A stretch of DNA of 64,000 nt. It comes from Bacteroidota bacterium. GTDB taxonomy: Bacteria > Bacteroidota > Bacteroidia > Cytophagales > Cyclobacteriaceae. The DNA lies in NCBI GenBank assembly GCA_024280115.1, contig JAJRQT010000106.1:1-64000 (forward strand), in the 5' to 3' direction. Below the pieces are notes generated by a model that was given only the letters and a program-made list of their open reading frames with translations, made no database searches and was not told the DNA's origin. A program made the translations under genes and the position numbers. This document shows positions 29,431-38,258 of the stretch, in pieces (within the stretch, counting starts at the first letter, position 1; the number at the start of each line of letters is the position of its first letter).

Positions 29431-29603
29431 TTGTCCACATCCTCGGTTATGTTTCTTTTATTAAAAATGTTTTTAACACTTTTAATAGAATCTAGTGGTG
29501 ATTGTTTAACGATGTTTAGTCCCTGCAAAGCAAACTTTTTTACTAAAGCACCGACAATGATCCCTGATGTAACTATGGAAGCCGTTTTTATTATTTTATT
29601 CAT
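29418..29603 (-). CDS. Small putative membrane protein (61 aa)
   Basis: The N-terminus has a basic start (MNKIIK) and one weakly hydrophobic helix (about 7-25, TASIVTSGIIVGALVKKFAL), followed by a charged tail ending in DVDNYFV. It overlaps the end of aroB by 13 bp tail to tail. The composition fits a real small anchored protein of the YtxH kind, but I recognise no family. A frame on the opposite strand covers the same bases; I judge the minus-strand frame more protein-like. Confidence 0.45.
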   Translation of the reverse strand: MNKIIKTASIVTSGIIVGALVKKFALQGLNIVKQSPLDSIKSVKNIFNKRNITEDVDNYFV

Positions 29604-29751
29604 GATATGGTTATTAAAAAAGTTATCGCTTACTTATTCCTGACAAAATTAAAACCTATTTAGTTGGAATATAGTTGCTAAATATATTTAAAGTTATAAT
29701 TTTTATAAATATAATACAATATTTAAATCTAAAAAGTTCATTTTAATTTAT

Positions 29752-30990
29752 ATGATTTCATTTACCTCTGTAAAAATTTTCAAAAAACCAGAAATTGAAA
29801 AGGTTACTCTATGCCTGCCTTCGTCTAAAAGTGAAAGCAACCGGGTATTGATTATCAATTCATTTGCTGGAGGTAAACTAAATAATATCTCCGAGGCCAG
29901 AGACACAAAAACCATGCTAAAGTTGTTGCGATCAGTGGAGAAGGAACTGAACGTGCGGGACGCAGGTACAACCATGCGTTTTCTTGCGGCTTATTATGCT
30001 ATTACTGATCAAAATAAAATATTGACAGGCACACCCAGAATGTGCCAACGACCAATTGGTATTTTGGTAAATGCGCTGCGCGAATTGGGAGCGGATATTG
30101 AATACCTTGATAAAGATGGTTATCCTCCAATAGAAACAAATGGATTTCAAAATCAAATAACAGATCAAATTTCAATAAAAGGAGATATAAGTAGCCAATA
30201 TATTTCTGCCATAATGATGGTTGCTCCCATATTGCAAAATGGCTTGACAATTAATCTGGAGGGAAAAATAGCCAGCAAACCATATATCCTAATGACCCTG
30301 GAGCTGATGAAAAAATTTGGTGCCAATGTTGAATTTACGACCGACAATAAAATTCTCATTAAACCTTCAAAATACAAGGCAACTGAATTTTCTGTAGAGT
30401 CAGACTGGTCTGGGGCAAGTTATTGGTTTAGTTTTGTAGCGCTGGCTAATCGGGCTAATATTTTGCTAAAAGGATTGAAATCTGACTCATTGCAAGGGGA
30501 TAATAAAATTATAGAAATTATGGAACCTCTTGGTGTAAAGTCAGAATTTACTCGTGAAGGGATAGTTCTCACTAAAAAAATTCATAAAAATCATTTTTCA
30601 TACGATTTCAGCAATTGTCCGGACCTCGCACAAACAGTTGCTGTCGTATGTGCTGCCAAAGGGATAGATGCAGAATTTACCGGATTGGAAAGCCTTAAAA
30701 TAAAGGAGACAGATCGCATTGCGGCACTTCAGAATGAATTGCACAAAATTGGAGCTAAATTAAACGAAATCAATAGCGAAAAATGGATATTAGTCCCTTC
30801 TACAGATATAAATAGTATAAACGATGATATCTCCATAAATACTTACGATGACCACCGAATGGCCATGGCTTTCGCTCCACTAGCAACATTGCTGGATATA
30901 GAAATCCAAGATCCTAGTGTGGTAAATAAATCATATCCGAGTTTTTGGAGAGATATGGAGAAAGCTCAATTTCAGATCAATTTTAGATAA
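29752..30990 (+). CDS. aroA: 3-phosphoshikimate 1-carboxyvinyltransferase (EPSP synthase)
   Basis: This 412-residue enzyme joins PEP to shikimate-3-phosphate. PEP and substrate contacts are visible in LPSSKSESNRVLIINSFAGG near 23-42 and NVRDAGTTMRFLAAYYA near 68-84, with the catalytic C-terminal motif TYDDHRMAMAFAP near 363-375. Length is slightly short of the 427 typical of E. coli. It belongs functionally with the upstream DAHP synthase/chorismate mutase and aroB; the 322-bp gap suggests its own promoter. It converges with the M42 peptidase gene, leaving 2 bp. Confidence 0.95.
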   Translation: MISFTSVKIFKKPEIEKVTLCLPSSKSESNRVLIINSFAGGKLNNISEARDTKTMLKLLRSVEKELNVRDAGTTMRFLAAYYAITDQNKILTGTPRMCQRPIGILVNALRELGADIEYLDKDGYPPIETNGFQNQITDQISIKGDISSQYISAIMMVAPILQNGLTINLEGKIASKPYILMTLELMKKFGANVEFTTDNKILIKPSKYKATEFSVESDWSGASYWFSFVALANRANILLKGLKSDSLQGDNKIIEIMEPLGVKSEFTREGIVLTKKIHKNHFSYDFSNCPDLAQTVAVVCAAKGIDAEFTGLESLKIKETDRIAALQNELHKIGAKLNEINSEKWILVPSTDINSINDDISINTYDDHRMAMAFAPLATLLDIEIQDPSVVNKSYPSFWRDMEKAQFQINFR

Positions 30991-30992
30991 AT

Positions 30993-32066
30993 CTATTTTA
31001 TATACCTAAAATCATGATCTGGTTTAAGCTGAAGTAAAAATGCATACATCAATTTAATCACATTGTCTATATCTTTGAGATCAGCCATTTCAACGGTAGT
31101 GTGCATATATTTTATCGGCAGAGAAATCAGCGCGGAAGCTACACCTTCGTTGGAATAAGCAAATGCATCTGTGTCGGTGCCGGAGAATCTCGACAATGCC
31201 GATCTTTGATATTTGATTTTCTTTTTCTTTGCCACATCAAATAACATTTTGAGCACATTGTTGTGTACAGAAGGCGCAAATGAAAGTACCGGTCCAAGTC
31301 CGGCGCGTTGGTCGCCCTGCTTGATTTTGTTGTAACCAGGGGCCGTCGTATCATGACAAACATCCGTAATAATAGCCAGGTTTGGTTTTATTCGATGAGC
31401 AATCATTTCAGCTCCTCGCAAGCCAATTTCTTCCTGAACCGCATTAGTCACATAAAGTCCGTAGGGCAATTTCACATTATTTTCCTTAATCATCCTTGCC
31501 ACCTCTGCGATCATAAATCCACCAATTCTATTGTCCAAAGCTCGGCCAACCAGATATTTCTTATTCAACTCCATCAATTCATCTTCGAAAGTCACTACCG
31601 AACCAATCTGAACACCCATTTTATTAGCTTCTTCGTCAGAACCTGCACCACAATCCAATACCACCGTTTCCACATTCATCTTACCTCCCTCTTCGCGCTT
31701 ATCCCGAACATGAATTGCTGGCCATCCAAAAACCGCAGGGATCATGCCTTTTTCTCCACGGATCTTTGCCCTTTTCGATGGTGCAATTACGTAGTCAGAT
31801 CCCCCATTTCGGATCACATGGATATATCCTTCTTTCGATATATAATTCACAAACCATGATATCTCATCACAATGCGCTTCAATGACCACTTTATATTTTG
31901 CCTTAGGATTTACGATGGCAACTGCTGAACCATAAGTATCGGTGATATATTCATCCGTATATTGCTTTACATAATCCAACCAGATTTTCTGCCCTTCGAC
32001 TTCAAAACCAGTTGGAGATTCACTGTTCAAATATTTATATAGAAATTTTTTACTTTGAGCTTTCAT
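30993..32066 (-). CDS. M42 family metallopeptidase (glutamyl aminopeptidase-like)
   Basis: A 357-residue cytoplasmic peptidase of the M42 family, which assembles into tetrahedral complexes and trims short peptides. Metal ligands are seen in VIEAHCDEISWFV near 60-72, GRALDNRIGGF near 173-183, the catalytic VQEEIGLRGAE near 209-219, ITDVCHDTTAPG near 231-242, and the late MHTTVEMADL near 320. All di-zinc ligand positions appear intact. Cellulase M-type annotations of this family are historical. Confidence 0.9.
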   Translation of the reverse strand: MKAQSKKFLYKYLNSESPTGFEVEGQKIWLDYVKQYTDEYITDTYGSAVAIVNPKAKYKVVIEAHCDEISWFVNYISKEGYIHVIRNGGSDYVIAPSKRAKIRGEKGMIPAVFGWPAIHVRDKREEGGKMNVETVVLDCGAGSDEEANKMGVQIGSVVTFEDELMELNKKYLVGRALDNRIGGFMIAEVARMIKENNVKLPYGLYVTNAVQEEIGLRGAEMIAHRIKPNLAIITDVCHDTTAPGYNKIKQGDQRAGLGPVLSFAPSVHNNVLKMLFDVAKKKKIKYQRSALSRFSGTDTDAFAYSNEGVASALISLPIKYMHTTVEMADLKDIDNVIKLMYAFLLQLKPDHDFRYIK

Positions 32067-32163
32067 TGATTATTAATTTAAATTTCGGGCAAATTACAAA
32101 AAAAATGGAGCCTGCGCATTTGAAACATTATCAATTATTTGCTCAGTTTATCCAATATAAAAT

Positions 32164-32194
32164 TTTGTTAATCTGTAAGGTGCACATACTTTTG
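32164..32194 (+). promoter_or_regulatory. Bacteroidota-type promoter upstream of yggS
   Basis: TTTG at 32164-32167 and TACTTTTG at 32187-32194 are separated by 19 bp. This matches the Bacteroidota vegetative-sigma consensus TTTG-N19-TAnnTTTG. The yggS start lies 104 bp beyond the second box, so transcripts would carry a leader of roughly 95 nt. Confidence 0.55.
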
Positions 32195-32298
32195 TTTTTA
32201 AATTGTTTAGGCGTTCTGAAGAAAGCCATTAATATTGCTTTACATTTAAAAAATGTGTTTTTGAATGGGGATTTTGTGAAAATAATGAATTAATCTAT

Positions 32299-32976
32299 AT
32301 GAGTGTTGGAGAAAATATTACAGAATTTAAAAGACGACTAAACCAAACAAACTGCAAACTGATAGCTGTGAGTAAAACCAAACCGATTGAACTAATACTA
32401 GACGCTTATAGTGCCGGACAGCTTGATTTTGGTGAAAACAAAGTTCAGGAATTAAGAGAAAAACCGAGCCAACTCCCGGAAGATATTCGATGGCACATGA
32501 TAGGTCATTTGCAAACTAATAAGGTAAAATATATCGCACCATTTATCTATCTGATCCACGCCGTGGATAGTTTGAAGCTACTTGCCGAAATAAATAAACA
32601 AGCTTTAAAAAATGACCGAATCATCAATTGTTTGTTGCAGGTCCATATTGCCGAAGAGGAGCACAAATTTGGTTTTGATGAATCCGGCCTACAAAAATTG
32701 TTATCCTCCCCGGAATTTCATTCATTACTAAACATTAAAATCTCGGGGCTAATGGGCATGGCCACCTACACAGATGACCGGGATCAGATCAGGTCGGAAT
32801 TTAAAACCTTAAAAAGGATTTTTGACGCAATAAAAGGTGAGCATTCAGCACCCAACCTGGAAATGAAAGAGATCTCGATGGGCATGAGTGATGATTATCC
32901 GATTGCCATTGAGGAGGGAAGCACGATGATCAGGGTAGGTAGCAAAATATTTGGAGCAAGAAATTATACTAAATAA
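32299..32976 (+). CDS. YggS family pyridoxal-phosphate homeostasis protein
   Basis: A 225-residue PLP-binding TIM-barrel protein of the YggS/PLPBP family, involved in vitamin B6 and amino acid balance without a known catalytic activity. The PLP lysine is in LIAVSKTKPIE near residue 25; the HMIGHLQTNKVKYI and GLMGMATY motifs are typical, as is the C-terminal ISMGMSDDYPIAIEEGSTMI phosphate-binding segment. Length is normal. A promoter-like TTTG-N19-TACTTTTG element lies upstream. It is followed 7 bp later by the DUF423 gene. Confidence 0.93.
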   Translation: MSVGENITEFKRRLNQTNCKLIAVSKTKPIELILDAYSAGQLDFGENKVQELREKPSQLPEDIRWHMIGHLQTNKVKYIAPFIYLIHAVDSLKLLAEINKQALKNDRIINCLLQVHIAEEEHKFGFDESGLQKLLSSPEFHSLLNIKISGLMGMATYTDDRDQIRSEFKTLKRIFDAIKGEHSAPNLEMKEISMGMSDDYPIAIEEGSTMIRVGSKIFGARNYTK

Positions 32977-32983
32977 GCAGGTT

Positions 32984-33358
32984 ATGCAAAAGACAATTTT
33001 AATTATAGGATCATTATTGGGAGCACTATCCGTAATTATTGGCGCATTTGGAGCACATGCACTCAAAGGCTTATTAGAATCCACAGGCCGCATTGAAACC
33101 TTTGAAACAGCGGTAAAATATCAATTTTATCACGCATTAGCCTTAATCCTTCTGGGAATATTAATGTTCAATTTGAAGCATCAATTCTTCGAATACGCCG
33201 GGTATTCTTTTATTATCGGAACCTTCATTTTCTCGGGATCACTTTATATATTGTGCCTTACAGGAATCACAAAATTTGGTATGATAACGCCTATTGGCGG
33301 ATTGGCTATGATAGCAGGTTGGATATTTCTGATGCTTGGAATATTGAAATCTATGTAA
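32984..33358 (+). CDS. DUF423 family small membrane protein
   Basis: I begin this 124-residue protein at ATG 32984, because the earlier in-frame ATG at 32951 lies inside yggS and the mature fold begins here. It has four hydrophobic helices; the N-terminal GALSVIIGAFGAHALKG is the DUF423 (YwdK/TMEM256) signature, and AVKYQFYHALALI near 36-48 is the second conserved segment. Function unknown; predicted inner-membrane location. It probably shares a transcript with yggS. Confidence 0.88.
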   Translation: MQKTILIIGSLLGALSVIIGAFGAHALKGLLESTGRIETFETAVKYQFYHALALILLGILMFNLKHQFFEYAGYSFIIGTFIFSGSLYILCLTGITKFGMITPIGGLAMIAGWIFLMLGILKSM

Positions 33359-33360
33359 AG

Positions 33361-33795
33361 CTAATCCTTCTCTTTCCTTGATGGTAGCACCATAACTGAA
33401 ATTCTCAGACGGAAATCACCTCCTTTTGCATTGGATCGGACTGTGATAACTTTATTCTGACGGCCAATTTTGGAGGCAGAATTAAAAATTACTTTAATTT
33501 CAGCTTTTACTCCAGATGGAATCGGTTCCCTGGGCCATTCTGATGCTGTACAACCACAGGTAGTCAATACATTATTTAATATCAGTGGCGAATTTCCAAT
33601 ATTTTTGAATTTAAAAATATGCTCCGCTTTTTCTCCCTGGTATAAATCGCCGAAATTATATTCCATTTCTGTGAATTCCATTTGTGCAAATATTGTAGTA
33701 TCAGAGACTTCGGCATTTTGAGCTTTAGTTCCGATGGAAAGGACTACAAAAAGAAGGAACAAACAGATCCGGGGTATGAATATTATTTTAAACAT
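33361..33795 (-). CDS. DUF1573 family secreted protein
   Basis: A 144-residue exported protein with an N-terminal signal peptide (hydrophobic stretch to about residue 25, KAQN) and one DUF1573 Ig-like domain (YNFGDLYQGEKAEHIFKFKN near 44-63). TTCGCT holds the paired cysteines characteristic of the family. These proteins are abundant in Bacteroidota, and their role is unknown. It converges on the DUF423 gene with 2 bp between stops. Confidence 0.87.
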   Translation of the reverse strand: MFKIIFIPRICLFLLFVVLSIGTKAQNAEVSDTTIFAQMEFTEMEYNFGDLYQGEKAEHIFKFKNIGNSPLILNNVLTTCGCTASEWPREPIPSGVKAEIKVIFNSASKIGRQNKVITVRSNAKGGDFRLRISVMVLPSRKEKD

Positions 33796-33840
33796 AGGTA
33801 AAGAATCTTTCCAAAATTAACGCTTAATATTAAAAAAACG

Positions 33841-35253
33841 TTAAGAACCGGTAAAGAATTGATTCCCGAAATTAATGAGAAAGACTTCTTTTTCCGCTCT
33901 TGTCAGAGCGGTATATAGCCATCTTACCTGCTCTGTCTCAATTCCTGGTTCTTTTCTCATTCCCTGATCAATAAAAACAGCCTTCCATTGTCCACCTTGT
34001 GATTTATGGCATGTAAGCGCATAGGCAAATTTGATTTGCAAGGCATTGAGATATTCATCATTTTGAATGGCTTCCTTAAACTTTTTTCGCGATTTGGCAC
34101 CTTTATATTTTTCTGCCACCTGATGATACAACTTATTGTTTTCTTCCCTGGTCAAAGAGGGTGTGTTGCTGTGAAGGGTATCCAATATAACTCTGGTTTG
34201 AAATGGGACCATTTCTGGATAATCAATGAGTTGTATTTCAATATCTGCGAAACGGAATCCATATTCATCCTCAAACGAAATGATTTTACGGACCTCAGCA
34301 AATTCCCCATTGGCAATAAATCCGGCTGGTGAATCTGGTTCTAAAATGAAATAATTATTTTTCACCACCATGAGTATATCTCCTGCTTCTAATTCTTCTT
34401 CCTTGAATAATATATTTCTCCTGATGTACTCATTATATTGAACCGCCTGCCAATTGGAACGACAAATGATTGCAGTATTTTCCATACCAAACTTATCGAA
34501 TGCATACCTCACACCTTCTTCTAGTTTTTCACTGGTCATTCTAAAAATATCCCGGTACTTTTTTGTATTGAAAATTATTGATTTATCCTCACTGAAAACT
34601 AAAGCTCTCAACCTTGTAGCATTCCACAGGATACCCGATTCCTGCTCCTGCCTCAAAACTTCATTCAATTCAATCTCAATTGCATCCAGGCCGAATCGTT
34701 CTTTTAAATATCCCAATAAAAGTGCCGGGCTTTCAGCGCTGCCAACTGGTGGCAATTGTGCATTATCACCAATCAAAATAAGTTTATTTGACTTATGCTC
34801 AAATATATAATCCACAAGGTCGCTTAACAGCCCATTGTTTAGAAATCCCGATTCATCAGATATCAACGATGCTTCATCAACGATGAATACTGTCTTCCTG
34901 AAGTAATTTTTCTGTCTTACAAAACGCAGCGCTCCGGATTCAGCATCTTCAACCTGACGGTAAATAATTTTATGGATGGTATGGGCTTTTTTACCGGAAT
35001 AGGAAGAAATTACTTTTGCAGCCCGGCCTGTTGGGGCAAGCAATGCAAATTTAAAATTAAAAAGCGGCAGCACATTTACGATTGAACTGATAACAGTTGT
35101 TTTTCCTGTACCAGCATATCCCCGGACAATTAGAGTATCTTTTTGATCACCGGTTTTTCCTATCATATCGTCCAGAATATTAAAAAACCGTATTTGCCCC
35201 ATGGTGGGCTCGTAAGGAAACTTTGATCTGATTATACTGGATATCGTAGGCAA
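33841..35253 (-). CDS. RecD/Dda-like ATP-dependent DNA helicase
   Basis: A 470-residue superfamily 1B helicase. Walker A is GYAGTGKTT near 44-52, Walker B is VFIVDEASLI near 121-130, motif III is LILIGDNAQLPPVGSAE, and the C-terminal UvrD_C_2 region has LTCHKSQGGQWKAVFID near 412-428 and WLYTALTRAEKE near 446. The N-terminus lacks the long domain of RecD2, so the closest architecture is Dda or a Pif1-like enzyme. No recB or recC neighbour exists, so it is probably not an exonuclease V subunit. Role in DNA repair or replication is inferred. Confidence 0.85.
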   Translation of the reverse strand: MPTISSIIRSKFPYEPTMGQIRFFNILDDMIGKTGDQKDTLIVRGYAGTGKTTVISSIVNVLPLFNFKFALLAPTGRAAKVISSYSGKKAHTIHKIIYRQVEDAESGALRFVRQKNYFRKTVFIVDEASLISDESGFLNNGLLSDLVDYIFEHKSNKLILIGDNAQLPPVGSAESPALLLGYLKERFGLDAIEIELNEVLRQEQESGILWNATRLRALVFSEDKSIIFNTKKYRDIFRMTSEKLEEGVRYAFDKFGMENTAIICRSNWQAVQYNEYIRRNILFKEEELEAGDILMVVKNNYFILEPDSPAGFIANGEFAEVRKIISFEDEYGFRFADIEIQLIDYPEMVPFQTRVILDTLHSNTPSLTREENNKLYHQVAEKYKGAKSRKKFKEAIQNDEYLNALQIKFAYALTCHKSQGGQWKAVFIDQGMRKEPGIETEQVRWLYTALTRAEKEVFLINFGNQFFTGS

Positions 35254-35367
35254 GTGAAAATTTTATAAAACAATGCGAAAATAATAAAGACTTCAAAGTT
35301 AGTCCATAGTGTTATTTTTTTACACCTAACATGTTACTTTTAATAATCCAAAAGATTATGATGATAA

Positions 35368-35871
35368 ATGACAAATATACAAGAAAAGATTGTTGATAAA
35401 TTTGGTAACAGACTGAGAGTTCGGGTTTGTGGAATTTGTATAGAAAATGAGAGCATCCTTCTTGTAAATCATCATTCCTTAGTTAAAAAGGGAGATTTCT
35501 GGGGACCGCCCGGAGGAGGAATGGATTATGGGTATTCTGCTGAAGAAAACCTGAAAAGAGAATTTAGTGAGGAAACAGGACTTATAATTGATATTGAAAA
35601 ATTCCTATTTGTCCATGAATATTTAAACCCTCCACTGCATGCAATTGAATTGATATTCAAGGTAAAAAGAATTGGTGGTTCTATCAGGGTTGGTTTTGAT
35701 CCAGAATTAGCTGAATCAGAACAAATAATAAAAAATGTGAGATTTATGCCATTTGAAGAGATCGACAAATTAAAGGCGCAAAACATCCATCAAATGTTTT
35801 TGAATGTAAAAGACATTCCGCAATTGACAGACCTAAATGGCTATTTCCTTGGTAAGTATATTTCCAAATGA
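35368..35871 (+). CDS. Nudix hydrolase with a variant Nudix box
   Basis: A 167-residue Nudix pyrophosphohydrolase. The box GGGMDYGYSAEENLKREFSE (followed by ETGL) lies near 51-74 and keeps the REFSEETGL metal-binding core, but Tyr replaces the first conserved glutamate (GxxxxxE). Substrates of this family range from nucleotides to coenzymes and cannot be read from sequence. It stands alone, followed by an empty 245-bp gap. Confidence 0.87.
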   Translation: MTNIQEKIVDKFGNRLRVRVCGICIENESILLVNHHSLVKKGDFWGPPGGGMDYGYSAEENLKREFSEETGLIIDIEKFLFVHEYLNPPLHAIELIFKVKRIGGSIRVGFDPELAESEQIIKNVRFMPFEEIDKLKAQNIHQMFLNVKDIPQLTDLNGYFLGKYISK

Positions 35872-36116
35872 GAAAAGTGATTATGAATAATAAAATAAAA
35901 GTAAGTTTTACATCTGATTGTAAAAAGCTACATTTATATTGCTAAAAATATTAACGCCTTTTGAGATAGACTCTATATGTAGTATTTTAGTCAATTATTT
36001 CAGCCAATTGGCATGTTAAATGAATAAAAATGCCTTATTTCTGCTTAAGAAATATTTATGAATAATAGAAGTTAAAGTATAAAATAATTATAATTGCAAA
36101 AAAAAATTTTACTCCA

Positions 36117-36905
36117 ATGATCGTAACAAGAGTACTTTCCATTTTTTTCTTTGTCGTAGCAATAGGTCTTTCTGTTGTGTTGTATAATAATATCAAATTC
36201 AAAATTGATGAAGATAAACGTATTGAGAGACAAGAAAATCTAGTTATCAATAAGTTAGAAATGATTCGGGATGCTGAAATTGCATACTTAGCAGCTAATG
36301 GTAGATATACCGGAAGTTTTGATACCTTAATCAGTTTTATTGACACAGGCAGTATTTACATCACTCAGAGAACTGAGGATATAAAAATGCTTGAATACGG
36401 TGCCGAAGAGGTAACAGTTACGATTGATACAATTGGCAAAGTTTCGGTTAAAGACTCTGTATTTGTGGTAAGAGAGCCAATGACATGCCTTGCTTCTGGT
36501 ACCGTTCAGGAGTTGGATATAAAGGCAGGTGATGTGGTGAAAAGAGGGGAAAAAGTAGCTACCATCTTAAGCGACAAAGGTAAAACCATAAAATTAAGAG
36601 CACCCTATAATGCAACCATAGAAAGTATTCCCGTAAAGGAAGGGCAGCAAGTTGCAGCTAATGATGCTTTAGCCAAATTATCTTATAAAAGAATAACTGA
36701 TATATCAAAGCTGGAATTTATACCGGAATCTAAAAACAATGCTAAGTTTGAATTATTTGCCAGTAAAGTTTCAAAAGGCAATGTTGTTGTAAATGTATTC
36801 GAAGCAAAAGATACGCAGCCTGTGAACCCTGTAAGAAGAAAAACCAATAACCCACTAAGAGTCGGTTCTAGAACTGAAGTTTCAGTAACTGGGAACTGGG
36901 AATAA
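36117..36905 (+). CDS. Membrane-anchored protein with a biotinyl/lipoyl-like domain
   Basis: A 262-residue protein: an N-terminal membrane helix (about 4-24), a helical segment with DAEIAYLAANGRYTGSFDTL near 58-77, then a biotinyl/lipoyl-type barrel around 120-191 (SGTVQELDIKAGDVVKRGEK, SDKGKTIKLRAPYNATIESI). K154 in SDKG sits at or near the hairpin turn where lipoyl or biotin is attached in true carriers, but the context also fits the non-modified hairpin of HlyD-type adaptors. The flanks, especially KLEFIPESKNNAKFELFAS, resemble a Bacteroidota family that normally sits before DUF3822 and coaD without such a barrel (family knowledge). It starts 245 bp after the Nudix gene and ends 2 bp before DUF3822, so it leads the coaD operon. 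Confidence 0.6.
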   Translation: MIVTRVLSIFFFVVAIGLSVVLYNNIKFKIDEDKRIERQENLVINKLEMIRDAEIAYLAANGRYTGSFDTLISFIDTGSIYITQRTEDIKMLEYGAEEVTVTIDTIGKVSVKDSVFVVREPMTCLASGTVQELDIKAGDVVKRGEKVATILSDKGKTIKLRAPYNATIESIPVKEGQQVAANDALAKLSYKRITDISKLEFIPESKNNAKFELFASKVSKGNVVVNVFEAKDTQPVNPVRRKTNNPLRVGSRTEVSVTGNWE

Positions 36906-36907
36906 AT

Positions 36908-37798
36908 TTGGAACGGATAAATCAAAAATCTTTTAGATTATTAAAAAAAATTAAAGATCCCAAATTTGAAATTGATAGGCTGGAACATTACAGCCTATCG
37001 TTGTATATGGGGTTGAAAGATTTTCAAATTTTAATTACAGATTCCGAAAATAATCAATGTTTACTTCTTGAAGATTTTATTTTTGACCCATCCCTGTCAT
37101 ATGATGAAAAATTTTTTGTCATAAAGTTCATTATTGACGACCATCATCTTCTACTCGCAAATTTTTGGAATTCAATAAATCTTATCATTAAAAACAGAAA
37201 TTTCTCTTTTGTTCCAAAAGGGCTGTTTATCGAAGACAAAGCTGCCACCTATCTAAAAGTTAATTCCGCTTTTGACTCATCGGAGGATGAAATAATGCTC
37301 ACCTACCACAAGCAATTGGATATGGTAAATGTATTCACGGTGAAAAAAGAAATCGTCGATCTACTCTCCGGAATTTACCCAGAAAAAAAAGTCAGATACA
37401 TTCATCAGAGCAGCACATTGATAAACGGGGTTATTAAAAAAAATCAAAATGGTCAAAGAGATACTGTTATTTATATAGACAGGTTTGGACTGCATATTCT
37501 TGTCGCTTCAAATAAAAAACTTGAGTTTTACAATCAATATGCTATCAAAAAATTTAATGACTATCTAAAGTATATTAAGATGGTGGCTAAGGAATTAAAT
37601 ATTAATTTGGAACAAGATGAGATCAAACTATATGGGTATTTAGGGCAGGATACACCACATTTTGGCGCCCTGAAGAAATCATTGCATCAATTAACTTTGG
37701 GAGAAAGACCGGAAAATTTAAATTTCGGATACGTATTTGACGAAGTATTGGAACACCAGTATTTCGATATATTCTCAGCAGACACATTTAGAGTTTAA
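36908..37798 (+). CDS. DUF3822 family protein
   Basis: This 296-residue protein begins at TTG. It has the actin-like fold expected for DUF3822: alternating short strands and helices, with VIYIDRFGLHILVASNKKLE near 193-212 resembling a phosphate-binding loop strand. Function is unknown; DUF3822 is nearly always next to coaD in Bacteroidota (family knowledge). It ends 7 bp before coaD and 2 bp after the lipoyl-like protein, so the three form an operon. Confidence 0.8.
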   Translation: MERINQKSFRLLKKIKDPKFEIDRLEHYSLSLYMGLKDFQILITDSENNQCLLLEDFIFDPSLSYDEKFFVIKFIIDDHHLLLANFWNSINLIIKNRNFSFVPKGLFIEDKAATYLKVNSAFDSSEDEIMLTYHKQLDMVNVFTVKKEIVDLLSGIYPEKKVRYIHQSSTLINGVIKKNQNGQRDTVIYIDRFGLHILVASNKKLEFYNQYAIKKFNDYLKYIKMVAKELNINLEQDEIKLYGYLGQDTPHFGALKKSLHQLTLGERPENLNFGYVFDEVLEHQYFDIFSADTFRV

Positions 37799-37805
37799 CT
37801 CAACT

Positions 37806-38258
37806 ATGAAAAGAATCGCATTATTTCCAGGCTCCTTTGACCCTTTTACCAAAGGTCATGAAGATATTGTTTTGCGAGGAACACAAATATTTGATGAGAT
37901 CATAATTGCAATTGGTTATAACTCGCAAAAAAAACGCCACTTCGATATTGATTATATGGTTGCCAAAATCAAAGAATGCTTTTCGGGAAAGGACAACATT
38001 ATAGTAGATAAATATACCGAGCTGACTGCTATTTATGCCAATCGAAATGGGGCCAATTATCTACTTAGGGGACTGCGCAATACAACAGATTTTGAATATG
38101 AAAACAGCATTGCAATGGTCAATAAAGATCTTTACAATGGGCTTGAAACCGTATTTTTAATCACCTCGCCAAAATTTGCATTTATAAGTTCAACCATCAT
38201 AAGGGAGGTTCATAATTATGGTGGCGATGTCAGCAAATACATACCTTATACACTTTAG
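37806..38258 (+). CDS. coaD: Phosphopantetheine adenylyltransferase
   Basis: A 150-residue nucleotidyltransferase making dephospho-CoA from 4'-phosphopantetheine and ATP, the fourth step of CoA synthesis. I use ATG 37806 because it starts exactly at the core MKRIALFPGSFDPFTKGHED; an upstream start would overlap DUF3822. The TxGH motif is TKGH, and the second signature FISSTIIRE lies near 124-132. panC and panD, earlier enzymes in the same pathway, lie at 62-63 kb. The stop overlaps the convergent Nudix gene by 4 bp. Confidence 0.95.
   Translation: MKRIALFPGSFDPFTKGHEDIVLRGTQIFDEIIIAIGYNSQKKRHFDIDYMVAKIKECFSGKDNIIVDKYTELTAIYANRNGANYLLRGLRNTTDFEYENSIAMVNKDLYNGLETVFLITSPKFAFISSTIIREVHNYGGDVSKYIPYTL

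Noticed and set aside
31308..31859. 183-codon plus-strand frame opposite the M42 peptidase
   Set aside because: The minus-strand frame carries all the peptidase metal-ligand motifs; the opposite frame is rich in His, Ser and Phe, as expected from an antisense shadow.
33841..35253. Exonuclease V RecD subunit
   Set aside because: No recB/recC neighbours and no long N-terminal domain; a stand-alone SF1B helicase is the safer name.
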